A DNA stretch of 64,000 nt from Glandiceps talaboti (taxonomy: Eukaryota; Hemichordata; Enteropneusta; Spengelidae), in assembly GCF_964340395.1 (NCBI RefSeq), contig NC_135564.1:21058402-21122401 (forward strand), read 5' to 3'. The notes beneath the pieces are model-generated. The model made no database searches. It was not told the origin of the DNA and was given only the letters and a program-made list of their open reading frames with translations. Numbering within the stretch: position 1 is the first letter of the stretch; each line of letters begins with the position of its first letter. Below are positions 10,844-24,532 of the stretch, in pieces. The position numbers and the translations under genes were made by a program.

Positions 10844-11281
10844 CCCTTTCACAGATGACATATCTCTTAACATTGCAATTCGAATCTACCATGTCATAAT
10901 GATATCTCAGTCCTGTGCCTCTTTTTAATAGTCCACAATTTTGGATTTCCCCACCATTCGGTTCATCAGTTTTTATTCCATCACTAATGTACCACATTCC
11001 ATTGTAATCCCACGTATGTCCAGATATCCATTTCCACTGCCCTTCTGATTGCTTGTCCGTTGCACCAGTCCAATACCGCTGTTTACTAAAGTAATTATTA
11101 GCAAGTGTTGTTTTCAAAAAGTCATGTTCTTCTACTGTTCCTATGGTTGCTAGATAATATCCTTGTTCTTGACAATATTTGAGACCGTCTTCAAAATTGA
11201 ATCTATGAGTACCAGATCCAGCTATTGGTGAATGGTAACATGAACCTCCGAAGGAGTATTCCAAAGGTTCGTCATCGCATA
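10844..11281 (-). CDS. Module M5 C-type lectin domain exon
   Basis: 146 codons encoding a whole long-form CTLD in one exon. Cysteines lie near 2, 15, 37, 116, 136 and 144. Y-W-T-G-A replaces the WIGL core. E-P-N at 107-109 is the mannose-type calcium/sugar motif. The usual W-N-D before the fifth Cys reads M-V-D, so the Asn ligand is missing while the Asp is kept. Ends V-I-C-E-R-G. Acceptor TTTCAG, donor GTACGT, phase 1-1. Sugar binding is plausible from EPN but may be weak or altered. Confidence 0.92.
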
Positions 11282-11672
11282 CTGAAATGACAAGGTACAA
11301 GATGATCGAGGAGCCCAATGAATTTTGTTGCATCTTTTGTAATAATGTAAATTACTTCATTAGATATTAATACTTGATAACGTTATGTCAATAATTATAA
11401 GCATGTATTTCAGCAAACAACTCTAAGGAAATATTCAACTGTACTTTACACTAATAAAGTGAAAACCATCAAATCCTACATAATTATATATGCTGGTACT
11501 GCTACTCTCTAGTTAAAATAGTACAATAACAAAGTGACACAGACATTCCACATACGGCTAACATATACTTCATGACCAAATTGCATTAAGGATTTTGGGT
11601 ATCTTTAGTGAAAACAGTTTAGATATTACATTTTTATTCGGTATTATAATATTCTGTAGTCATTTACTTTAC

Positions 11673-11858
11673 CTGGATTACAAACAGGTGCTGATGCATT
11701 CCACCCAGTACTTGTGCAGAGAAGTGCCTCACTTCCTACTAGCACATAACGTTCACAACAGGCAAACGTGATAACAATATCAACATCAACAAAAAGAGGG
11801 GTGTTTTCAGGATACATAAACCCATATGCTGGGGCACCAGGTACTCTACACTGATAAG
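11673..11858 (-). CDS. Module M5 CCP1 (sushi) exon
   Basis: 62 codons; Cys near 4, 34/35 (adjacent pair), 48 and 60, with Trp 53. The P-G-A-P-A-Y-G motif after the first Cys recurs in every module's CCP1, in both lineages. The F-A-C-C-E doublet is unusual for a sushi domain and is conserved. Acceptor TTTCAG, donor GTAAAG, phase 1-1. It links the mucin stalk to the lectin domain. Confidence 0.9.
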
Positions 11859-13119
11859 CTGAAAGCATACGAAATACAAATGGTGTGTGTTTAGAACGTT
11901 CATTGATATAATTGGTATATCTATTGTGCTTGAAAGATTTTCGAAAACATTTAGAACACGATATAATAAAAAAACAAATATGTTGCTCTCTACATTGTGA
12001 TTACAGTAGAAGGAAACATACGGAGCGTACTATTTCCGAATTATTTAAAAGAAGACCGAATGCTTTAATATAGTGGCAGATATTTTGTCACCATTTTAAA
12101 GGCCTGGACCCCAGGGATTGCGGAAGGTTTTATGTGGTGAATAAAACATGCTGTGAAGAACAGAGCAATTCTGAATGAACATTAATCAATCAGAAATATT
12201 CATACAATGCCTTAATTTAAATTACATTATTGGTTAATAGAATTAAAAAAGAAAAAAGAAGTGGAGGTGTGGAAATGCCTTTGGAGTCCTAACGATTTCC
12301 CTTGACTTGCCAAGAGTGGGAGAGTGATGTCGTCCATACGGTAGACTGTTCCATATAAGAGGAGCAGTAGGTAAAAATACACATTCACTTGAAGTGTGTA
12401 TGTATGAGTTCGTTTGTCACTTTAGCGGCAACAAATAAATACCAAGAGGTGTGTGTTATATGCAGGAAATGGCTGGGTTTTGATAATTGACCCTAATAAT
12501 TCAAGTCATGGTCACAGATCAAGGGCTAAAAAAAGGTTGGCATCACATGATATAGGGATAGACACTTGAATGGAGTCTCCATGTATTAAAGTTTTTATGT
12601 TATGCAGTAAATCATGATTGTTCACTACGAATACGACCACCATTCAGTTACAAGTTATGTGAGCACCAAAAGTAATGCAAATGTATGTCTGTTCTTCTCT
12701 TGTTCTGCATCACCAAAACTAAACCATGTGTGTTTGTCGTCTCCTGTATTACCTGTGGACATGATATCATATTGCATGACTGAGAAATGACGTATTACAG
12801 ACACATGGAAGGGTTAACCGACAGATGTATACATCTGCGGATGGACGGATAGAACACTTTTGGGGAATAAAAATATCATTCAAACTGATCATAAACCAAG
12901 TGAAGCAATTTCCGTGAAACCATTGAGTAATGAATCATCTTCCTGTCATTGATGATCTCAGAAATAGCAAATCCATTGACGTCAACATTTTGTTCATTTC
13001 ATTTTATCCTTGCTAATGTAGAGTACAAAAAACATTTCATATTGTACCTAAACAATCGTAAGTGCAGACATTTGGGAGACTACTCCAAGGTTATTTAAAA
13101 GGAATTAAAAGAGGCTTAC
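11859..13119 (-). other. Intron, mucin to CCP1 (M5)
   Basis: AT-rich, no gene seen. Closely parallels 20254-21545 in M4, with small indels such as the loss of ~16 bp near 12850. Confidence 0.6.
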
Positions 13120-15099
13120 CACTAGTTGTCATGTCACTAGACGTCTTCGCTACAGTGGTTGCAGTTGCTCTTGTTGCAGTAATTGACATTGCTGTCTCCT
13201 CAACTGTCAAAGAGACTATAGAACTTGTTGGTGTTGAAGCTGTTGATTTTTCGATTGTTGTTGATGTAATGCTGGAAACTGTGTGTGCTGTCTGCCTTGT
13301 TATATCACTTGTCAGTTCAGTAGGTGATGTGTCGACAGTTATAGTTGGAGATGCTGACGATTCTAATGTGGCTATAATTTCATCAGAAGTGGAAGCAGAT
13401 GATATCGTCCGAGTTGTTATATCAGCTGTTTGTTCAGTAGGTGATGTGTCGACAGTTATTGTTGGAGATGTGGTCGATTCTACAGTCGTTATTACTTTAT
13501 CAGCAGTGGAATCTGATGATATTGTCTGCGTTATCATATCAATTGGCCGTTCAGTAGGTGATGTGTCGACGTTAACTGTTGGAGATGTGGTCGATTCCAC
13601 AGTCGTTATTACTTTATCAGTCGTGGAATCTGATGATATTGTCTGCGTTATCATATCAGTTGGCCGTTCAGTAAGTGATGTGTCGACAGTTACTGTTGGA
13701 GATGTAGTCGATTCTACAGTCGTTATTACTTTATCAGCAGTGGAATCTGATAATATTGTCTGCGTTATTATATCAGTTGGCCGTTCAGTTGGTGATGTGT
13801 CGACAGTTACTGTTGGAGATGTAATCGATTCTACAGTCGTTATTACTTTATCAGCAGTGGAATCTGATAATATTGTCTGCGTTATTATATCAGTTGGCCG
13901 TTCAGTTGGTGATGTGTCGACAGTTACTGTTGGAGATGTAATCGATTCTACAGTCGTTATTACTTTATCAGTAGTGGAATCTGATGATATTGTCTGCGTT
14001 ATCATATCAGTTGGCCGTTCAGTAAGTGATGTGTCGACAGTTACTGTTGGAGATGTAGTCGATTCTACAGTCGTTATTACTTTATCAGCAGTGGAATCTG
14101 ATAATATTGTCTGCGTTATTATATCAGTTGGCCGTTCAGTTGGTGATGTGTCGACAGTTACTGTTGGAGATGTAATCGATTCTACAGTCGTTATTACTTT
14201 ATCAGCAGTGGAATCTGATAATATTGTCTGCGTTATTATATCAGTTGGCCGTTCAGTTGGTGATGTGTCGACAGTTACTGTTGGAGATGTAATCGATTCT
14301 ACAGTCGTTATTACTTTATCAGTAGTGAAATCTGATAATATTGTCTGCGTTATTATATCAGTTGGCCGTTCAGTAGGTGATGTGTCGACAGTTACTGTTG
14401 GATATGTAATCGATTCTAGCGTGGTTGTTACATCTTCAACAGTTGAAGCTGATAATATTGTCTGAGTTGTTATATCAGTTGTCTGTTCGGTAGATGATAT
14501 GTCGACAGTTACCGTTGGAGATGTAATCGACGCTAACCTGGTTTTAACTTCAGTAGTTGAAGCTGATTCTATTGTCTGAGTTGTTTCATCAGTTGTCTGT
14601 TCAATAGGTGATGTGTCGACAGTTGCTGTTGGAGATGTAATCGACTCTTGCGTGGTTATTAAATCTTCAGTAGTGGAAGTTGATATTATTGTTTGGGTTG
14701 TTATATCACTTGTCTGTTCAGCAGGTGATGTGTTTGTACTGTTAACTGATGTAAGAATTGTCTTATCTTCAGTTGTTGGAGAATGCGTGGTTGAATGTTC
14801 TGTTGTGACCGTCCTCATATAAGGTTCTGTCGAGGTCACAAGTGTTGTTTCACTTTTCGTGAGTGATGCTAGTGTGCTATATTTCCCTTTCGTTGATTCC
14901 ATTGTGCTGAGAAATGTTGACTTGTCAATGGTCGTTGTGAATTGAGAAGTTCTATCATCTAGGGTTGGTGGAACAAATGTTGTTGAACGTGCACTTGATA
15001 CTTCATTAGGTTCAGTAGTGCTTATATAAGTTGTTTCTTCTTCCGTTGTTGTGAAGTAAGTAGTAAACGCCTCAGTAGTGGGTTCCGTTGTGGGCGATA
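13120..15099 (-). CDS. Module M5 mucin exon (660 codons, 39-aa repeats)
   Basis: One open exon with acceptor TTTACAG and donor GTAAGC, phase 1-1. It starts S-P-T-T-E-P-T-T-E-A-F and runs into about nine tandem 117-bp repeats (13.45-14.40 kb) encoding a 39-aa unit with the core T-S-P-T-V-T-V-D-T-S-P-T-E-R-P-T-D. Composition is dominated by Thr, Ser, Pro, Asp and Glu and lacks Cys, as expected of an O-glycosylated stalk. A three-unit (351-bp) block is itself duplicated. The C-terminal ~100 residues are almost identical to those of M3 rather than M4. The long ORFs on the opposite strand are shadows. Repeat number is probably polymorphic and prone to assembly error. Confidence 0.88.
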
Positions 15100-15651
15100 C
15101 TGTAAAATGATGATGATGGAAAGAATCAGTGCTTCTGAAAATGATTGTGTCTTGTATGCCTACATTGCATGTGATATGTATGTATTCTTTTTGTAGAAGA
15201 TGGTATTGAAATATGAATTACTTTGATTAACGAATTTACGAAATTTAATGTATTTTACAGTACGCCAATTCTCTGTACTTTAAATTTTTGTGAATGTATT
15301 TACAATTAGTCTCTATTTTAGTTGATCTTCATTTTAATGTTCTCTGAACTTTATCTTTCTAAACTGTTGTTCCTAGAATTCACAAATAAATAATTGACAC
15401 ATCACACTCTAGCTAGGGTACTCAAAAGTAACATTTTAAATGACCTGTCTATCTTTTAATACTAACGGTTCAGGTTCAAGTATATAAAGGTTATAAAAGT
15501 GGAAATTGTGGCAATGCCAATAATGAAATGTGGGAAGAACTTGATTAGTTTTCAACGAACGAACGACCATTGGTCTAATCAAATAATGGGTGTTGTGGTT
15601 CCTATTGTCACATAAAGTTATAAATATTCATGTTGACAATTTTTAACTCAC
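15100..15651 (-). other. Intron, FTP-b to mucin (M5)
   Basis: No gene. Contains the ACACATCACACTCTAGCTAG block also present at 6940 and 24280, where the M6 and M4 copies can be aligned. Confidence 0.6.
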
Positions 15652-15852
15652 GTGTTCCACAGACTTGAACCTCACACAGTGTCAAAACTTGGTTATTTCC
15701 AGGTAGCCGTATAACGATATAATTCCCTTGTCTACCACTACAATCAAATGTCATTGTAGTGTTCTCGGACGAAACTGTATCACAGTATTCTTCTCCATCG
15801 CTTGTATCATCATCATGGGCTATGTAGATTTCAGCACCATTAAGTCTCATCG
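15652..15852 (-). CDS. Module M5 FTP exon b
   Basis: 67 codons, C-terminal half of the FTP lectin domain with the R-L-N-G-A-E-I start, four cysteines and the L-C-E-V-Q-V-C-G end. It differs from M6 by one residue (S-E-N for S-D-N). Acceptor AACAG, donor GTGAGT, phase 1-1. Its leading arginine completes the putative fucose site begun in exon a. Confidence 0.88.
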
Positions 15853-16003
15853 CTGTTTAGTGTAACCAAAGATAGAATGGTTAATATTACTTCAGTGTGT
15901 ATGTTATTGCTTGGTATACATTATCGTCACTCAGACTCAGACACAATTGTTTGAATTTCATAAGACACCACACAAATTAGTAGAACAGTGAGGTTTTACT
16001 TAC

Positions 16004-16216
16004 CATTTCCACCTTCTCTATTGGTTATTGTTATTTCCTCAATCTCATAAACGTCATCAAGCTGAACTTTCCACCATGGGTTAGTCTCTTCCTTTGTATG
16101 TGAACAACTCCCTCCTCCATAACTGCTGTCTGTATTTCCATCATTTGCTCTACCTGGGGTTCCTCCATAATCAGTTGAACTTTGACCTGATGGTCTGCCT
16201 TTTGCTAAATTACTTC
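16004..16216 (-). CDS. Module M5 FTP exon a
   Basis: 71 codons, N-terminal half of the FTP domain. His 40 in C-S-H-T, the N-P-W-W-K-V-Q-L strand and Arg 67 in T-N-R are present. Identical in protein to M6 except around the donor, which here is a strong GTAAGT. It should be spliced to the linker exon at 17411, giving an uninterrupted C-T-L-G-S-N-L-A junction. Confidence 0.88.
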
Positions 16217-17410
<1,194 letters not shown>

Positions 17411-17470
17411 CCAAAGTACATGGAGCATCAGGATCCAAAGTCTGCAACGGGGATTCTGTTGTTGTAGCTT
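17411..17470 (-). CDS. Module M4 linker exon
   Basis: 20 codons, same sequence as the M5 linker (E-A-T-T-T-E start, P-C-T-L end), TTTCAG acceptor and GTAAGT donor, phase 1-1. Bridges M4 CCP3 to the M5 FTP domain. Confidence 0.75.
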
Positions 17471-17856
17471 CTGAAATTCAGAATAATAAGCAATTATCCT
17501 GGTGGACACATCAAAATAAAAGTAGGAATGATATAAGTAAAACATCAATCCACTTAATGTTATGAATTTTGAATCTTTTGTTGAGAACAAATGGTATAAT
17601 GTCACGTTTTAAAGTTATAGTCATTTTCCAAATATGCTTAACTGTACCCTTGAATAAATCGATTTCAGTCGACATACTTTTATAAATTTTTACAATGACA
17701 ACCTGAACAACAAAAAGATCAATCGCATTCTCATGTTCTATTTTCTTTGGGATAACGGTATAAAGTGATTGGATTTCAATAGTTGACAAAAGTTTTATGA
17801 GAATATTTCAATGTTTATAATATAACATCAAAAGGCAGTAGAAATAAACAAATTAC

Positions 17857-18042
17857 CTGTACATGTTGCGTTAGGCCCTCCTTCCCACGTTCCATTCAAA
17901 CACAACATTGTAGAATCACCACTCAATGTGTAGTATGAAGGAATACATGCAATCTGAATTATTGTACCATTTACGACTGGAAACCTGCTGTTTTCCTTGC
18001 CAAATTGAAGATGATTAGGTAGGATTGGTTCAATGCACGCAC
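17857..18042 (-). CDS. Module M4 CCP3 (sushi) exon
   Basis: 62 codons with the four sushi cysteines, the late Trp and three N-glycosylation sequons. Protein identical to M5 CCP3, and the flanking introns are near-identical too, which marks a recent duplication rather than selection on the exon alone. Donor GTAATT, phase 1-1. Confidence 0.9.
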
Positions 18043-18646
18043 CTGAAGATAACATAGGTTTAGATAGGGACGTCATAAAGCACATTCTAGTTTATTGAAT
18101 GTAAGTTTACATAAGCTCTAAAGATTAATTATCAATAGATAACGAGATCTCGACAAATATCAAAAGGACAGGTGTGCATTTTTATGATTGATATATGTAC
18201 CTAATTATATCAAAGTAGAAGCTTGCATTCTTAAGATATACCCTTATTATTGAAAAGAATTAATTATGCAAATTACTCATATTTTTGAGAATTTGGCATC
18301 TAGTTTCTATTTTTTCTGTTTTCGAGAGATGCGAATAAAGCTTGGCAAACATTCCGTATTGGTTCATTATTGAAGCACAAGAGGTAAAGTTTCAATGACG
18401 ATTTTTTAAATATATCAACATGAATATCTGCGGAATGAAGGACTAGACTAACTTGACGGGTAATGATATAAATTTTTCTACTGCGTGATACAGTTGTGGT
18501 TATACTCTAGTACTCATGTATTAAATTTGAATGATATATGCATTGTGATATATTTGCCTCCTTTAAAACAAATTTCAATTGAGGTACGTCTTAAGAAGAT
18601 CCGACAGTTACTTAAACTGTTAAAATCACATTAAGATGATACTTAC

Positions 18647-18868
18647 TTGGTGAAACACACAATGGAACAGGTGCACTCCAAATAGAGCCAGTATTATTAC
18701 AAGGTATTTCATTCTCAACTTGGCAAACAAGAGTCTCATCGCCAAATAAGTTATAACCCTCATCACATTCAAACGTTAATGTTTCACCAATTGCTGCCGG
18801 GAAAATCACTGTAGTCGATTGCCTTCCGTTTTCTGGTATTCCAGGATCTACACATCTAACTTGGTCTC
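18647..18868 (-). CDS. Module M4 CCP2 (sushi) exon
   Basis: 74-codon sushi domain with the conserved extra Cys in I-P-C-N-N-T-G. One visible change from M5 is Ile for Met in V-M/I-F-P. Acceptor GCAG, donor GTAAGT, phase 1-1. Confidence 0.9.
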
Positions 18869-19263
18869 CTGCATAAAGACGGTTGAGGGTTTAATAAAAT
18901 GTCACTGTTTTAATTTTAATGATATAATGTCAAACTATTTCATACACATAATTATTATAGTTCAAACAAAAAGATGCTAATGCTTTCAAATTATTTACAA
19001 TTACTATGTTCAGACAGTTGTACACTTATATGCCTACATCTATATAGTTGTATTTCTTATTGGAACACAAACAAATGGTGAAGGTTTTAGAGTTTAAATC
19101 ATCAAACCATTTCTAAGAAATCCACAAACGTAAATCCCCTGATAGTATGACTTCATGTCCAATGTGGGAATTATTATTGAAGTTGTCTTCAAATGTCAAA
19201 ACACTATAATATAACATCATGATTGTCATTTCGATATTCTAAATACATGCATTTAGAACGTAC

Positions 19264-19701
19264 CCCTTTCACAGATGACATATCTCTTAACATTGCAATT
19301 CGAATCTACCATGTCATAATGATATCTCAGTCCTGTGCCTCTTTTTAATAGTCCACAATTTTGGATTTCCCCACCATTCGGTTCATCAGGTTTTATTCCA
19401 TCACTACTGTACCACATTCCATTGTAATCCCACGTATGTCCAGATATCCATTCCCACTGCCCTTCTGATTGCTTGTCCGTTGCACCAGTCCAATACCGCT
19501 GTTTACTAAAGTAATTGTTAGCAAGTGTTGTTTTCAAAAAGTCATGTTCTTCTACTGTTCCTATGGTTGCTAGATAATACCCTTGTTCTTGGCAATATTT
19601 GAGACCGTCTTCAAAATTGAATCTATGAGTACCAGATCCAGCTATTGGAGAATGGTAACATGAACCTCCAAAGGAATATTCCAAAGGTTCGTCATCGCAT
19701 A
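19264..19701 (-). CDS. Module M4 C-type lectin domain exon
   Basis: 146-codon CTLD, six cysteines, E-P-N retained, M-V-D in place of W-N-D. Differences from M5 are few: W-E-W for W-K-W, Y-S-S for Y-I-S and K-P-D-E-P-N for K-T-D-E-P-N. The last is beside the sugar motif. M5 and M3 agree with each other against M4 at these sites, so the CTLD genealogy does not follow module order. Acceptor TTTCAG, donor GTACGT. Confidence 0.92.
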
Positions 19702-20067
19702 CTGAAATGACAAGGTACAAGATGAACGAGGAGCCCAATGAATAATGTAAATTACTTCATTAGATATATGAATACAGTTATGTCAATAATTATAAGCATG
19801 TATTTCAGCAAACAACTCTAAGGAAATATTCAACTGTACTGTATACTCATAAAGTGAAAACCTTCAAATCCTACATAATTATACATAGTGGTACTGCTAC
19901 TCTCTAGTTAAAATAGTACAATAACAAAGTGACACAGACATTCCACATACGGCTAACATATACTTCATGACCAAATTGCATTAAGTATTTTGGGTATCTT
20001 TAGTGAAAACAGTTTAGATATTACATTTTTATTCGGTATTCTAATATTCTGTAGTCATTTACTTTAC

Positions 20068-20253
20068 CTGGATTGCAAACAGGTGCTGATGCATTCCACC
20101 CAGTACTTGTGCAGAGAAGTGCCTCACTTCCTACTAGCACATAACGTTCACAACAGGCAAACGTGATAACAATATCAACATCAACAAAAAGAGGGGTGTT
20201 TTCAGGATACATAAACCCATATGCTGGGGCACCAGGTACTCTACACTGATAAG
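20068..20253 (-). CDS. Module M4 CCP1 (sushi) exon
   Basis: 62 codons, protein identical to M5 CCP1, with the C-C doublet and P-G-A-P-A-Y-G. Acceptor TTTCAG, donor GTAAAG, phase 1-1. Confidence 0.9.
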
Positions 20254-21545
20254 CTGAAAGCATACGAAATACAAATGGTGTGTGTTTAGAACGTTCATTG
20301 ATATAATTGGTATATCTATTGTGCTTGAAAGATTTTCGAAAACATTTAGCACACGATATATAGAAAACAAATATGGTGCTCTCTACATTATGATTACAGT
20401 AGAAGGAAATATACGGAGCGTACTATTTCCGAATTATTTAAAAGAAGACCGAATGCTTTAATATAGTGGCAGATATTTTGTCACCATTTTAAAGGCCTGG
20501 ACCCCAGGGATTGCGGAAGGTTTGATGTGGTGAATAAAACATGCTGTGAAGAACAGAGCAATTCTGAATGAACATTAATCAATCAGAAATATTCATACAA
20601 TGCCTTAATTTAAATTACATTATTGGTTAATAGAATTAAAAAAGAAAAAGATGTAGAGGTGTGGAAATGCCTTTGGAGTCCTAACGATTTCCCTTGACTT
20701 GCCAAGAGTGGGAGAGTGATGTCGTCCATACGGTAGACTGTTCCATATAAGAGGAGCAGTAGGTAAAAATACACATTCACTTGTGTGATAAGTGGATAAG
20801 TGTGTTTATGTATGAGTTCGTTTGTCACTTTAGCGGCAAAAAATAAATACCAAGAGGTGTGTGTTATATGCAGGAAATGGCTGGGTTTTGATAATTGACC
20901 CTAAAAGTTCAAGTCATGGTCACAGATCAAGGGCTAAAAAAAGGTTGGCATCACATGATATAGGGATAGACACTTGAATGGAGTCTCCATGTATTAAAGT
21001 TTTTGTGTTATGCAGTAAATCATGATTTTCACTATGAATACGACCACCATTCAGTTACAAGTTATGTGAGCACCAAAAGTAATGCATATGTATGTCTGTT
21101 CTTCTCTTGTTCTGCATCACCAAAACTAAACCATGTGTGTTTGTCGTCTCCTGTATTACCTGTGGACATGATATCATATTGCATGACTGAGAAATGACGT
21201 ATTACAGACACATGGAAGGGTTAACCGACAGATGTATACATCTGCGGATGGACGGATGGATGGACACCACTGAAATAGAACACTTTTGGGGGAATAAAAA
21301 TATCATTCAAACTTATCATAAACCAAGTGAAGCAATTTTCGTGAAACCATTGAGCAATGAATCATCTTCCTGTCATTGATGATCTCAGAAATAGCAAATC
21401 CATCGACGTCAACATTTTGTTCATTTCATTTTATCCTTGCTAATGTACAGTACAAAAAACATTTCATATTGCACCTAAACAATCATAAATGCACACATTT
21501 TCTACACTATTCCAAGATAATTTAAAAGGAATTTAAGAGGCTTAC
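20254..21545 (-). other. Intron, mucin to CCP1 (M4)
   Basis: No gene. Aligns along its length with the M5 counterpart. A GGAT-type short repeat at about 21247-21262 is slightly longer here. Confidence 0.6.
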
Positions 21546-23981
21546 CGCTAGTTTTCATAATCAACGTGTTCGCTACAGTGGTTGCAGTTGCTCTTGTTGC
21601 AGTCATTGGCATTGTTGTCTCCTCAACTGTCAATGAGACTATAGAAGTTGTTGATTTTTCACTTGTTGTTAATGCAGTTGTGGAAACTGTTTGTATTGTC
21701 TGCCTTGTTATTTCACCTGTCAGTTCAGTAGGTGGTGTGTCGACAATTACTGTTGGAGATATTGTCGATTTTAAATCGGATATTACCTCATCAGAAGTGA
21801 AAGCCGACACTATTGTCGGAGTTGTTATATCAGTTGTCCGCTCAGTAGGTGATGTGTTGGCAGTTACAGTTGAAGATGTAATCGATTCTAAAGTGGTTAT
21901 AACTTCATCAGAGGTGGAAGTCGACATTATTGTGTGACTTGTTATATCAGCTGTTTGTTCAGTAGGTGATGTGTCGACAGTTACTGTTGGAGATGTGGTC
22001 GATTCTACAGTCGTTATTACTTTATCAGCAGTGGAATCTGATGATATTGTCTGCGTTATCATATCAGTTGGCCGTTCAGTAGGTGATGTGTCGACGTTAA
22101 CTGTTGGAGATGTGGTCGATTCTACAGTCGTTATTACTTTATCAGTAGTGGAATCTGATGATATTGTCTGCGTTATTATATCAGTTGGCCGTTCAGTTGG
22201 TGATGTGTCGACAGTTACTGTTGGAGATGTAGTCGATTCTACAGTCGTTATTACTTTATCAGTAGTGGAATCTGATGATATTGTCTGCGTTATTATATCA
22301 GTTGGCCGTTCAGTTGGTGATGTGTCGACAGTTACTGTTGGAGATGTAGTCGATTCTACAGTCGTTATTACTTTATCAGTAGTGGAATCTGATGATATTG
22401 TCTGCGTTATTATATCAGTTGGCCGTTCAGTTGGTGATGTGTCGACAGTTACTGTTGGAGATGTGGTCGATTCTACAGTCGTTATTACTTTATCAGCAGT
22501 GGAATATGATGATATTGTCTGCGTTATCATATCAGTTGGCCGTTCAGTAGGTGATGTGTCGACGTTAACTGTTGGAGATGTGGTCGATTCTACAGTCGTT
22601 ATTACTTTATCAGTAGTGGAATCTGATGATATTGTCTGCGTTATTATATCAGTTGGCCGTTCAGTTGGTGATGTGTCGACAGTTACTGTTGGAGATGTAG
22701 TCGATTCTACAGTCGTTATTACTTTATCAGTAGTGGAATCTGATGATATTGTCTGCGTTATTATATCAGTTGGCCGTTCAGTTGGTGATGTGTCGACAGT
22801 TACTGTTGGAGATGTAGTCGATTCTACAGTCGTTATTACTTTATCAGTAGTGGAATCTGATGATATTGTCTGCGTTATTATATCAGTTGGCCGTTCAGTT
22901 GGTGATGTGTCGACAGTTACTGTTGGAGATGTAGTCGATTCTACAGTCGTTATTACTTTATCAGTAGTGGAATCTGATGATATTGTCTGCGTTATTATAT
23001 CAGTTGGTCGTTCAGTAGGTGATGTGTCGACAGTTACTGTTGGAGATGTAGTCGATTCTACAGTCGTTATTACTTTATCAGCAGTGGAATCTGATGATAT
23101 TGTCTGCGTTATTATATCAGTTGGCCGTTCAGTAAGTGATGTGTCGACAGTTACTGTTGGAGATGTAGTCGATTCTACAGTCGTTATTACTTTATCAGTA
23201 GTGGAATCTGATGATATTGTCTGCGTTATTATATCAGTTGGCCGTTCAGTTGGTGATGTGTCGACAGTTACTGTTGGAGATGTAGTCGATTCTACAGTCG
23301 TTATTACTTTATCAGTAGTGGAATCTGATAATATTGTCTGCGTTATTATATCAGTTGGCCGTTCAGTTGGTGATGTGTCGACAGTTACTGTTGGAGATGT
23401 AATCGACTCTACCGTGGTTTTAACTTCAGTAGTTGAAGCTGATTCTATTGTCTGAGTTGTTTCATCAGTTGTCTGTTCAGTAGGTGATATGTCGACAGTT
23501 ACTGTTGGAGATGTAGTCGATTCTAGCGTGGTTATTAAATCTTCAGTAGTGGAAGTTGATAATATTGTTTGGGTTGTTATATCAGTGGTATATTCAGTAG
23601 GTGATGTGTATATACTGTTAACTGATGCAAGAATTGTCTTATCTTTAGTTGTTGGAGAATGCGTGGTTGAATGTTCTGTTGTGACTGTCCTTATATAAGG
23701 TTCTGTCGAGGTCACAAGTGTTGTTTCACTTTTCGCGAGTGATGCTAGTGTGCTATATTTCCCTTTTGTTGATTCCATTGTGCTGAAAAATGTTGACTTG
23801 TCAATGGTCGTTGTGAATTGAGAAGTTCTATCATCTAGGGTCGATGCAACAAATGTTGTTGAACCTTCACTTGATACTTCATTAGAAATAGGTTCAGTAG
23901 TGCTTATATAAGTTGTTTCTTCTTCCGTTGTTGTGAAGTAAGTAGTAAACGCCTCAGTAGTGGGTTCCGTTGTGGGCGATA
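21546..23981 (-). CDS. Module M4 mucin exon (812 codons, 39-aa repeats)
   Basis: Single open exon, TTTACAG acceptor, GTAAGC donor, phase 1-1. The first ~90 codons match M5 (S-P-T-T-E-P-T-T-E-A-F; M-E-S-T-K-G-K-Y-S-T-L-A-S-L). About 13 tandem 117-bp repeats follow (21.97-23.45 kb), against about nine in M5. A four-unit (468-bp) block is repeated, marked by the GACGTTAACT variant at about 22093 and 22561. The C-terminal ~110 residues diverge from M5 and M3. No Cys in the repeats. Predicted extended O-glycosylated stalk between FTP and CCP1. Confidence 0.88.
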
Positions 23982-24532
23982 CTGTAAAATGATGATGATG
24001 GAAAGAATCAGTTGGTCTGAAAATGAGTGTGTCTTGTATGCCTACATTGCATGTGATATGTATGTATTCTTTTTGTAGAAGATGGTATTGAAATATGAAT
24101 TACTCTGATTAACGAATTTGCGAAATTTAATATATTTTACAGTACGCCAATTCTCTGTACTGTAAATTTTGTGAATGTATTTACAATTAGTCTCTATTTT
24201 AGTTGATCTTCATTTTAATGTTCTCTGAACTTTATCTTTCTAAACTGTTGTTCATAGAATTAACAGATAAATAATTGACACATCACACTCTAGCTAGGGT
24301 GCTCAAAAGTAACATTTTAAATGACTTGTCTATCTTTTAATACTAACGGTTCAGGTTCAAGTATATAAAGGTTATAAAAGTGGAAATTGTGGCAATGCCA
24401 ATAACGAAACGTAGGAAGAACTTGGTTAGTTATCAACGAACGAACGACCATTGGTATAATCAAATAATGGGTGTTGTGGTTCCTATTGTCACATAAAGTT
24501 ATAAATATTCATGTTGACAATTTTTAACTCAC
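23982..24532 (-). other. Intron, FTP-b to mucin (M4)
   Basis: No gene; near-copy of 15100-15651. Confidence 0.6.

Noticed and set aside
11282-11333. ATG-led hydrophobic peptide directly upstream of the CTLD in M5 (and one in M1, about 57794-57854) as a signal peptide and gene start
   Set aside because: It is the intronic polypyrimidine tract read through; M3 has an in-frame TAG at the same place, M4 and M2 lack the ATG, and the acceptor AG is conserved in all five.
13062-14465. Long plus-strand ORFs (467, 494, 190, 140 and 62 codons) across the mucin exons
   Set aside because: They are antisense shadows of repeats whose unit length is a multiple of three; Val/Ser-rich translation has no domain, and the minus frame has matching splice sites and homologous ends.
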